64,000 nucleotides of DNA from Microbaculum sp051390635 (GTDB lineage: Bacteria; Pseudomonadota; Alphaproteobacteria; Rhizobiales; Tepidamorphaceae): NCBI RefSeq assembly GCF_051390635.1, contig NZ_JBPODT010000001.1, positions 1,240,001-1,304,000 on the forward strand. Direction: 5' to 3'. Positions 1-6,601 of this stretch are shown here, piece after piece; within the stretch, counting starts at the first letter, position 1, and every line of letters starts with the position of its first letter. The translations under genes were made by a program, and so were the position numbers. The notes under the pieces were generated by a model, which was not told the origin of the DNA, did no database searches, and saw only the letters and a list, made by a program, of their open reading frames with translations.

Positions 1-145
1 CTTCCAGCCAGGCGGACCTCGCCCCCTTGAAGCTGATCATCTTGCGGGGGTAATGCATCGCGGTGCGGAACACGCTGCCACGTGTCCACGCCGGGATTGG
101 CGGCCGCAAGCGCATGTCGACGATCGGCGGCATCATGTAGGTCAT
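1..145 (-). CDS. Amidohydrolase-like protein, N-terminal part (runs off the window)
   Basis: An open frame starts at an ATG preceded by a good ribosome site (GGGAGGA about 6 bases upstream) and is still open at the left edge, so only 48 residues are seen. The start reads MTYMMPPIVDMRLRPPIPAW, close to the opening strand of TIM-barrel metal-dependent amidohydrolases (often M-I-I-D-x-R-L-R-P-P). The metal ligands of that family lie further on and are not visible. It follows the carboxyltransferase gene by 34 bases on the same strand and is probably the last or a later gene of the biotin-carboxylase operon. The family call rests on a short stretch and is tentative. Confidence 0.5.
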   Translation of the reverse strand, partial: MTYMMPPIVDMRLRPPIPAWTRGSVFRTAMHYPRKMISFKGARSAWLE

Positions 146-179
146 TCCTGGATCCTCCCTTACCTTGTCGTGCGAACGG

Positions 180-1676
180 CTAGGCCGTCCGGCTCATGGC
201 GACGCGCGTGTTCTTGTATTCGACGTCGAAGCGGGTAACGGAGCCGCGCCCCTGCAGGCCGCGCAGCAGCGCTTCGACCGGACTGCCGAGGGTGGCCGTG
301 GTTCGGATCGCGCCAGCCTCTTCCATGGCGTCGACCTCGCTGCCGGCGAACATGTAGCGCAGCATCCGCGCGTCGTCGTCGAGGTTTGGATAGGCCTTCT
401 CGAGTGCCGGGCGCCCCGGTTCCAGCTGCTTTGGCTCCAGCGGAATAGCCGGTGATCCGTTCTCCACAATGCGGTCGAGAATGTCCGGATCGACCGGCGA
501 CAGCAGCCTGCCGAAATGGCCGAGCGCATAGCGCTTGATCTCGTCCGGGACGTTCCGATACCGCTCGCCTCCGACGACGTTCAGCATCGCCTGCACGGCG
601 ATGATCTGCGAGAACGGTGTCACCATGATCGGCCATCCGAGCTCGGCCCGGATCTTTACGATCTCATCCAGGATCTCGTCGAAGCGATCCTCCAGGCCCT
701 GCTCGCGCAACTGGAATCGCCAGTTGTTGAGCATCCCGCCCGGCATTTGGTGCTGGTAGTGATAGAGGTCGTATTCCATCGGCGCGCCGTGAGGGAAACC
801 CTCCTGAGCGGCCAGATCGGTCAGGTAGTCGCTGATCTCGTCAATCAGATCGCTGTCGACCGTGGTGTCGAAACCGGCTGTCGACAGATTGCCCAACGTG
901 TTCTGGATGGACGGCTGCGCCGGCCCGCTCGCCAGCGGCGCGATCGACGTATGCAGTTGATCGATCCCGAGCTTCGCTGCCTCCAGGTAGACAAGCGGTG
1001 CGAGCCCCGTGTTGCAATGACTATGCAGTTCGAGAGGCCGGCCTCCCATGACCGCCTTCAGTGCGGGCACGAGCGTCCGGATGCGATCCGGCGTCAGTAG
1101 CGCACCTGAATCCTTGATCATGATCGCGTCGACGTCGGTCTTCTCGATCAGCGCCTTGGCCGTATTGGCATACACCTCGTCGGTGTGCACGGGGCTCTCG
1201 CTGAACACCAGCGCGCCAACCGTATACAGACCCAGCTTCTTTCCATGCCGAATGCTGACGGCCATGTTGTCGACGTCGAATAGCGCATCGAGCGTGCCGA
1301 CGACCGAGAACCCGTTTGCGGCGAGACGCTCCATCCACATCTCGACCATGTCGTCTGGCGCGAGGCTGAATCCGATCAGGCTCTTGCTTCGGCAATAGGA
1401 TCGCAGTGGCGTATTCGGAAGCCTCGCCTTGACCAGGCGCGCCTTCTCCCAGGGATTTTCCTTGAGATAGCGCACACAGACATCGAACTGCACCGGCGCC
1501 ATGAAGTCGACCATCTCGAATCCGGCGCGGTCCATGCGCTCGGCGATCGGCAGCATCATTCCTGCCGTCATCCGGGTGGTCCACAGGCACTGTTGCGCAT
1601 CGCGAAACGTGGTGTCGATGATCCCGATCGCACCTGATCGGCTGCGTTTCGCGCGAACCTTTTCTGCTTCGGTCAT
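180..1676 (-). CDS. Biotin-dependent carboxyltransferase subunit, pyruvate carboxylase/oxaloacetate decarboxylase type
   Basis: This is a TIM-barrel carboxyltransferase of the HMGL-like superfamily, expected to move the carboxyl group between carboxybiotin and an acceptor acid. About 498 residues. The metal-site signatures are visible but divergent: DTTFRDAQQ near the N-terminus (metal Asp), IMIKDSGALLTP (the Lys that is carbamylated in relatives) and ELHSHCNTG (metal His pair; relatives usually read H-T/C-H-x-T-x-G). The ATG at 1676 was chosen. A TTG 24 bases upstream overlaps the carrier-protein stop and is also possible. It is the third gene after biotin carboxylase and the biotin carrier, which makes a complete three-part enzyme. 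The acceptor cannot be read from sequence. Pyruvate or another 2-oxoacid is possible, but the altered His motif argues against a standard pyruvate carboxylase. Confidence 0.82.
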   Translation of the reverse strand: MTEAEKVRAKRSRSGAIGIIDTTFRDAQQCLWTTRMTAGMMLPIAERMDRAGFEMVDFMAPVQFDVCVRYLKENPWEKARLVKARLPNTPLRSYCRSKSLIGFSLAPDDMVEMWMERLAANGFSVVGTLDALFDVDNMAVSIRHGKKLGLYTVGALVFSESPVHTDEVYANTAKALIEKTDVDAIMIKDSGALLTPDRIRTLVPALKAVMGGRPLELHSHCNTGLAPLVYLEAAKLGIDQLHTSIAPLASGPAQPSIQNTLGNLSTAGFDTTVDSDLIDEISDYLTDLAAQEGFPHGAPMEYDLYHYQHQMPGGMLNNWRFQLREQGLEDRFDEILDEIVKIRAELGWPIMVTPFSQIIAVQAMLNVVGGERYRNVPDEIKRYALGHFGRLLSPVDPDILDRIVENGSPAIPLEPKQLEPGRPALEKAYPNLDDDARMLRYMFAGSEVDAMEEAGAIRTTATLGSPVEALLRGLQGRGSVTRFDVEYKNTRVAMSRTA

Positions 1677-1696
1677 GGAGCTCGCCTTGTTCGGGG

Positions 1697-2227
1697 TCAA
1701 TCGGGCTGGACGACGAAGAGGATCTGGTCTTCCTCGACCATCTCCTCATTGGAGGCCCGGATCTCCACGACTGTGCCGCCGACACCCGCCTTTACGTTGT
1801 TGAAGAGCTTCATGACCTCGATCAGGCCAACCGTCTGATCCGCCGTGATCCGCCTCCCGACCTCAACGAACGGTGGTTCGGTTGGCGACGGCGCGCAGAA
1901 GAAGCGCCCGAGCATCGGCGAGCGAATGACGACGGCGCCCTCGGGCAACGCGGCCGACTGCTGTGAGCTCACGTCGACAATTTTCGGGTCGGCAATTGCC
2001 GCGATAGGCTGCAAGCCTGTTTCGACCGCTGAGACGGGAGTCGGAGGCGCGGCGACAGGTTGCTCGCCAGTGCGAGGATCAAGGGATCCGCCCTGCGCGC
2101 CTCCTCCCTTCTGCACATGTAGTTTCATGCCGCCGTATTCGACCAGCACCTCCGCGGCATCGGTCTCGTCAACGATCCGAAGAATCCGCATCACGTCCTG
2201 ATGTGTGAGATCCGCCTGCCCAGTCAT
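1697..2227 (-). CDS. accB: Biotin carboxyl carrier protein (AccB-like paralogue)
   Basis: Carries the biotin swinging arm between the carboxylase and carboxyltransferase sites. The layout is classic AccB: an N-terminal helical part, a Pro/Ala-rich linker (about residues 60-95), then a C-terminal biotinyl domain beginning at VIRSPMLGRFF with the biotin-accepting lysine in IEVMKLFN. The ATG at 2227 has AAGGTGTG just upstream; ATG 2242 or TTG 2257 would add a few residues. The stop is 20 bases before the next ATG, so translation with the carboxyltransferase is probably coupled. It belongs to a dedicated three-subunit enzyme and is not proven to be the fatty-acid AccB, whose partner AccA lies elsewhere in this window (61.4 kb). 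Confidence 0.87.
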   Translation of the reverse strand: MTGQADLTHQDVMRILRIVDETDAAEVLVEYGGMKLHVQKGGGAQGGSLDPRTGEQPVAAPPTPVSAVETGLQPIAAIADPKIVDVSSQQSAALPEGAVVIRSPMLGRFFCAPSPTEPPFVEVGRRITADQTVGLIEVMKLFNNVKAGVGGTVVEIRASNEEMVEEDQILFVVQPD

Positions 2228-2324
2228 CGACACACCTTTCATCGTTGAGGGCTTCAAGGCCCGGTGTTTTCAAACGCCCCCTGCTCCAGGCGCGAGCCGC
2301 AGCTCCAACCGAAGCAAGATATGA

Positions 2325-2346
2325 TTATATCATATATATGATATAA
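2325..2346. promoter_or_regulatory. Perfect 22-bp AT-rich palindrome, candidate operator
   Basis: Positions 2325-2346 are a perfect inverted repeat centred between 2335 and 2336 (half-site TTATATCATAT). It lies in the 162-bp gap between the biotin carboxylase gene and the carrier gene, about 98 bases upstream of the carrier start. In a region that is otherwise GC-rich, a symmetric A/T block of this size is most simply an operator, possibly overlapping a promoter. The 12-bp core recurs at 3837-3848. No regulator gene for it is visible in the window. Confidence 0.6.
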
Positions 2347-2389
2347 CGAATTGCGGGGTTTTCAACAGAGATCCGTTGACACGGGTTCG

Positions 2390-3760
2390 CTAGAGCATCT
2401 GCTGCATCGGGTGACCCGCGTACATCTCCTCGCGCAGGTAACGGGTATGCACCCTTCCCTCCAGGAACGCGGGATCGGCCAGAAGCTTCTGATGGAACCC
2501 GATAGTGGTGGGCACGCCCTCGACCTTCATCTCGCCCAGCGCCCGGCGCATCCGCGCAAGTGCCTCCTCCCGGTTGCGTCCGCGCGCGATCACCTTGGCG
2601 AGCAGCGAGTCGTAGTAGGGCGGCAGCTTGTAGCCGGGGAAAACGTGGGTATCGACCCGGATGCCCGGTCCGGTCGGGACGACGAAAGTCTCTATCGTGC
2701 CCGGCTTGGGAAGAAAGCCCCGATCCGGATCTTCCGCATTGATCCGGCACTCGATCGCGTGACCGTCGATACCGATATCCGCCTGATGCAGATCCACGGC
2801 TTCGCCGCCCGCATGCTGGATTTGCCACTTGACCAGGTCGTGCCCCGTGACCTCCTCGGTCACCGGATGCTCCACCTGGATCCTGGTATTCATCTCGATG
2901 AAGTAGAAGCACTGCGTCTCGGCATCCACGATGAACTCGACGGTGCCGGCTCCTTCATAACCGACCTGATCGCCGAGCGCACAGGCAGCGGCCGCCATCT
3001 CCTCGCGCAGCTTCTGCGTCAATGCCGGGGACGGGCTTTCCTCGACAAGCTTCTGGTGGCGGCGCTGAACGCTGCAGTCACGCTCGCCGAAATGCAGCGT
3101 TTTCTTGCCGTCGCCGAACACCTGCACTTCGACGTGGCGCACGTCCGACAGGTACTTCTCGATGTAGACGCCGCCATCGCCAAAGGCCACTTCCGCTTCG
3201 CGGGCGGCACTCTCCAGCGTTTCGCGCAGCTTGTCTTCGGTCTCGACGACCCGCATGCCGCGACCGCCACCACCTGCGGACGCCTTGATGAGCAACGGGT
3301 AGCCGACCTCTCGCGCCACCTCGCGCGCAGCATCATAGTTCGCCACTGGCTCGCGGGAACCCGGCGTCACCGGGACACCCGCCTTCCGGGCCAGGCTGCG
3401 GGCCGCCGCCTTGTCGCCCATCATGTCGATCACCGCTCCCGTGGGCCCGATGAATATGAGACCGGCGGCAGCGCAGGCATCAGAGAACACTGCGTTCTCC
3501 GAAAGAAACCCGTATCCCGGATGGATGGCATCGGCCCCCATCCTCATTGCCGCCTCGATTATTGCGTCGCCCCGTAGATAGCTTTCCGCTGCCTGCGGAC
3601 CGCCGATTTCGACCGACGCATCGGCCAATTGCACCGGAAGCGTGTCGGCGTCGGCGCTGGAGTGCGCTTGAATGGCTTCAATCCCAAGATCCCGGCACGC
3701 GCGGATCACTCGCAGGGCGATCTCACCCCGGTTAGCAACAAGAACTCGGCGAATTGGCAT
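2390..3760 (-). CDS. accC: Biotin carboxylase (AccC-type paralogue)
   Basis: ATP-grasp enzyme that carboxylates biotin with bicarbonate. About 456 residues, full length for AccC. The N-terminus RRVLVANRGEIALRVIRAC, the glycine-rich ATP loop KASAGGGGRGMR, the FGERDCSVQRRHQK motif, the metal/catalytic block FIEMNTRIQVEHPVTEEVTG and the C-terminal GYKLPPYYDSLLAKV are all present. The ATG at 3760 follows an AAAGG-rich ribosome site; a TTG four codons upstream is less likely. It heads a minus-strand cluster with a biotin carrier and a pyruvate-carboxylase-type transferase, so it probably serves that enzyme rather than fatty acid synthesis. A copy of the palindrome core lies 77 bases upstream. Confidence 0.93.
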   Translation of the reverse strand: MPIRRVLVANRGEIALRVIRACRDLGIEAIQAHSSADADTLPVQLADASVEIGGPQAAESYLRGDAIIEAAMRMGADAIHPGYGFLSENAVFSDACAAAGLIFIGPTGAVIDMMGDKAAARSLARKAGVPVTPGSREPVANYDAAREVAREVGYPLLIKASAGGGGRGMRVVETEDKLRETLESAAREAEVAFGDGGVYIEKYLSDVRHVEVQVFGDGKKTLHFGERDCSVQRRHQKLVEESPSPALTQKLREEMAAAACALGDQVGYEGAGTVEFIVDAETQCFYFIEMNTRIQVEHPVTEEVTGHDLVKWQIQHAGGEAVDLHQADIGIDGHAIECRINAEDPDRGFLPKPGTIETFVVPTGPGIRVDTHVFPGYKLPPYYDSLLAKVIARGRNREEALARMRRALGEMKVEGVPTTIGFHQKLLADPAFLEGRVHTRYLREEMYAGHPMQQML

Positions 3761-3836
3761 TGCGTCACCCAACCTTTCTATTCGTCCCCAACGCCGTGCC
3801 GCTAGCTTGGCAAAACCCTGCGGCCTCTTTCATTTG

Positions 3837-3848
3837 TATCATATATAT
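3837..3848. promoter_or_regulatory. Second copy of the palindrome core upstream of the biotin carboxylase gene
   Basis: TATCATATATAT at 3837-3848 is identical to the centre of the palindrome at 2325-2346, but the right arm is not conserved, so it is an imperfect half-plus-centre site. It lies 77 bases upstream of the biotin carboxylase start, where a promoter is expected. The shared motif upstream of two genes of one cluster suggests a common regulator. AT-rich low-complexity sequence could match by chance, which limits confidence. Confidence 0.45.
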
Positions 3849-4317
3849 CTTTGAAGTTTTCAAACGCAAGCGCCGATGGGACCAGAAGCTTGCGTTGCCG
3901 AGACCGCTGTTGAATGAGCGACCTCCCATACAGCACCGCGCGGGCCACCGATCGCACCAGCATTGCTCCCTACGAATCGCTTGCGTCGAGAACGGCGCGG
4001 ATCTTTCCGGTGGAGGGAAATGATGACCACTTCGCGAAACCTTCACGCGCTGAATATCGGTGACCTCGCGAAGCCTCGCGGTTTCACCAACAACGAGAGC
4101 CGGGGCACGGCCCAGTTGTTCATTCCCGAGAATTGGATGGTCTGGAAGTTCAGGGAAGCGCTGTGGTAGCGCGGCCCACGCCTCGCTGGTTGCTCTATGG
4201 GCGGATTGCTTCTGGCATGGCCATTGCGGGCAACAATGCTATGACGAGCGCGCCAGGTGCGGGATCGTGGACCTGCAGAGCATTGAGGCCGTCGTCGAAC
4301 GGCACCAAATCTAATCC
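3849..4317. other. Gap between the carboxylase cluster and the IS3 element
   Basis: No recognisable gene. Two overlapping short open frames of 49 codons each occur on the plus strand: one from ATG 3914, one from ATG 4020 (listed separately because of its ribosome site). Neither matches a family I recognise. The 4170-4317 part probably includes sequence damaged when the insertion element arrived; I could not find a clear left inverted repeat of the element. Confidence 0.4.
4020..4169 (+). CDS. Short hypothetical protein, doubtful
   Basis: A 49-codon open frame starting ATG-ATG directly after a strong ribosome site (GGTGGAGGGAA). The product begins MMTTSRNLHALNIGDLA and ends FRALW-like (FREALW). 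There is no signal peptide, membrane segment or known motif. It sits just upstream of an inactivated IS3 element and could be the stump of a longer gene cut by the insertion. The only support for it being translated is the ribosome site. Confidence 0.25.
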   Translation: MMTTSRNLHALNIGDLAKPRGFTNNESRGTAQLFIPENWMVWKFREALW

Positions 4318-4586
4318 CGAAGGTGTCTACAGAACGCGGGGCTATTCAGATCATCGCGGTGCTGCGCGAGCACGAGGCAGGGGCGAAGACGGGCGATCTT
4401 GCCCGCAAGCACGGCGTCAGCGAGGCGACGCTGTAAAACTGGAAGGCGAAGTTCGGCGGCATGGACATATCCGACGCCAAGCGCCTTAAAGCCCTGCAAG
4501 TCGAGAACGCGAAGCCGAAGACGCCGCTGGCGGACCAGATGCTGGAGGCCGTGGCTCTGAAGGCGCTTCTGTCAAAAAAATGGTAG
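4318..4586 (+). pseudogene. IS3-family transposase orfA, nonsense-interrupted
   Basis: The plus-strand frame reads IIAVLREHEAGAKTGDLARK then HGVSEATL, a stop, NWKAKFGGMDISDAKRLKAL and on to a Lys-Lys-Trp end, the helix-turn-helix plus leucine-zipper protein of IS3 elements. The stop is a TAA at 4434-4436, exactly where relatives have Tyr (SEATxYNWKAKYGG), so one base change (TAC or TAT to TAA) kills it. The N-terminus is also degraded and no good start codon precedes the conserved part. It overlaps orfB by a few bases. Confidence 0.8.
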
Positions 4587-5476
4587 GGCCAGCCGCCAGG
4601 CGCGAAGCCGTCGCGCATCTGCAGGCCGCCATGAGCCTGTCGGAGCGTCGTGCCTGTTCCGTCGTCGGCGCCGATCGGAAGATGGTGCGCTACCGGTCCT
4701 GCCGGCCGCCGGAGACGGAACTGCGCGGCAGGCTGCGCGAGCTTGCAAACGAGCGAAGACGCTTTGGCTATCGGCGGCTGCTCATCCTGCTGCGGCGCGA
4801 GGGCGAGTTGTCGGAGATCAACCGCATCTACCGGCTCTCCCGGGAGGACGGGCTGACGGTGCGCAAGCGCAGGGCACGACGCCGGGCGGTGGGCACACGC
4901 GCTCCGATCCAGGTCGAAGCAAGGGTGAATGCGCGATGGTCACTCGACTTCGTGCATGACCAGTTCGCCGGTGGACGGCGGTTCCGAGTGCTGTACATCG
5001 CCGACGACGTGGCACGGGAATGCCTCGCTGCGATCCTCGACACGTCGATCTCCGGCCGTCGGGTGGCACGTGAGCTGACCAAACTGATCGGCCGTCGCGG
5101 CAGGCCGGACATGATCGTTTTGGCCCACGGCACCGAGTTTACCTCGAACGCCATCCTTGCCTGGTCGAAGGACCACCGAGTGGAGTGGCACTACATTGCG
5201 CCGAGCAAGCCGATGCAGAACGGCTACATCGAATCCTTTAACGGGCGGATGCGCGACGAGCTGTTGAACGAGAGCCTGTTTTTGGCCTCGATCACGCCCG
5301 CAGTGCCAGTGCCGAATGGAGAGAGGACTACAGCACCGCGAGGTCGCATTCCTCGCTCGGCTACCAGACCCCGGCGGCCTTCGCCGAGGTCCTCACCGCA
5401 ACCGGTTCGCCGGTTGCCCAACCCCGCGCCTCGCGGCGTAGCACAAACAGCCGAGGCTCTAATCGCCACTGGATGA
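4580..5476 (+). pseudogene. IS3-family transposase orfB, multiply damaged
   Basis: DDE integrase-core transposase. The first catalytic Asp is in ARWSLDFVHD and the Glu is in PMQNGYIESFNGRMRDELLN. At the second Asp, where relatives read S-D-N-G-T-E, the sequence is VLAHGTEFTS, so the catalytic Asp is lost. Near 5278-5282 a run of five T puts the frame off. The expected continuation (HARSAS, EDYSTARSHSSLGYQTPAAF) is found in another frame, and the original frame is regained near 5410-5430 for the ending TAEALIATG. The single 298-codon open frame here is thus a composite of right, wrong and right frames. Confidence 0.82.
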
Positions 5477-5491
5477 AAGTTCAGTGGCAGG

Positions 5492-5733
5492 TCACAACGG
5501 GGCAGGCATGTTCGCTGGCAGCGCGTTCTCCTTGCGTAGCCGCTTCAACTCGGCACGGAGATCGAGCGGGTCATCCGCAGGTTTATCAGCTTCGCGATCC
5601 TGGCTCACCCATCGCCTCCGCGTCGAGAGGCCGATGCCGAGATCGTCTGCCATGTCACGCCGCGTCCCCGCGTCAGCGCCAACCGCACCGCTTCACGCCG
5701 AAAGTCCGGCGTCGGCCGTTTCCCCTGGGACAT
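5492..5733 (-). pseudogene. Second IS3-type transposase orfA remnant, truncated and frameshifted
   Basis: On the minus strand an ATG at 5733 starts MSQGKRPTPDFRREAVRLAL then TRGR. After a one-base shift the frame continues ADDLGIGLSTRRRWV and ELKRLRKENALPANM, ending at a stop at 5492. This is the N-terminal helix-turn-helix protein of IS3 elements (compare E-D-L-G-I-G-L-S-T-L-x-R-W-V), cut before the zipper region. It abuts the right end of the neighbouring IS3 element. An inverted, further deleted copy with the same frameshift is at about 26.7-26.95 kb. Confidence 0.7.
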
Positions 5734-5813
5734 AGAACACCTCCCGGCTCCTCAGGCAGTGCTCTCCACTTTTCTCGGGCAAGTCCAATGGTGGCAGAAG
5801 CTCTGCTGGTCGA
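5508..5813 (-). repeat. Inverted duplicate segment, copy 1
   Basis: This stretch is repeated in opposite orientation at 26661-26901 with high identity. The shared part holds the transposase orfA remnant plus an adjoining 33-base piece (5781-5813) that in copy 2 continues into an FtsH-like C-terminal fragment. Copy 1 keeps about 60 bases around the transposase start (the complement of roughly 5720-5780) that are deleted in copy 2. The shared junction means the two copies descend from one segment rather than from two insertions. Confidence 0.75.
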
Positions 5814-6577
5814 GTGGCTCCCGGCCGTCGCGCCCGGGGTGGTCGTCTCACATCGCCAAAATGCGCTCGGGCGCCCCTTCACATAAGCGACCGCGCCGTC
5901 AGTATGAGCGTGGTGAAGTGTTGCCATGAAACGGTGCGCGGCGTCGAACGGGATTTCGTCGCTGCGCGGAATTTGCCGGCGGATTGCGTCGGCGTCCTCG
6001 CCTGCCTTGATGGCGAACGCCACAAGCGCCCTTCCATCGGGTCGCCGTCAACCGTCCATTCGGCCTCGGCGTGAAGCAGGACGGCATCGTTGTACAACAG
6101 GGTGGCGCGTGCGGGGTGAGGCAGGATCAGGCCCTCTCACGGCGCGAGATCGCGTTCGGCGTGCTGGAAAGCGCCATGCGGCTCATAAACGGCGCCGGTC
6201 ACGTCGAAGATCCCCCGCGGAGCGACAGGGGTGCGTATGGTCATCTCGTTGCGGATGAGCGTGCCGGTCTTGTCGGATCAAATCACCGAAACCGCGACGA
6301 GCGCAGCGGCGAGGGTGGCGGCGGCGAGGAGCACGTAGATGAAGACGATGTGGAACTGGGCGAGAAACCGAATGAGCGGTCCGCGCGATGCCGGTTGCGG
6401 CAACCGGTTCAAGCCAACCTCCGCAAGGCGACGGGCATGCTTGGCCGGCGAGAGACCGTCATGGCCGGAGCCGACCCGACGCCGGACGGCGTCGACCGTG
6501 ATCGCATGCCACGGCTCCGACGCGAGCCGGCTGGTACTGCGCTCGATGACGATTTCGTTCATCGCGCGACGGACCAT
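5814..6577 (-). pseudogene. Cation-transporting P-type ATPase (PacL/Ca2+-type) remnant
   Basis: Starts at ATG 6577. WHAITVDAVRRRVGSGHDG and LAEVGLNRLPQPASRGPLIR followed by FLAQFHIVFIYVLLAA match the N-terminus and first membrane hairpin of P2-type ATPases. It then runs straight into SDKTGTLIRNEMT, the phosphorylation site, so about 200-250 residues (actuator domain, membrane helices 3-4) are missing. The Cys before SDKTGT is a TGA stop. A second stop and a one-base loss after EWTVDGDPMEG follow, then VAFAIKAGEDADAIRR and EIPFDAAHRFMATLHH to a damaged VKGAPERIL. It ends at the duplicated IS segment. Clearly dead. Confidence 0.8.
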
Positions 6578-6601
6578 AACGCCCTTACCGGAAGGCCTTC
6601 A

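Larger units (their letters stand above)
4318..5492 (+). mobile_element. Inactivated IS3-family insertion sequence
   Basis: Two overlapping transposase frames in the usual IS3 arrangement (orfA then orfB in the -1 frame, overlapping at AAATGGTAG) are recognisable. The right end carries the sequence whose complement starts TGACCTGCCACTGAAC, a plausible terminal inverted repeat at about 5470-5492. A matching left repeat is not evident, so the left boundary is approximate. The element carries at least four independent lesions: a stop in orfA, an altered DDE aspartate and two frameshifts in orfB. It cannot transpose by itself. Confidence 0.8.

Noticed and set aside
5484..5886. Plus-strand open frames over the second transposase remnant
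   Set aside because: They are antisense to the orfA remnant and have no family match; the coding sense is on the minus strand.
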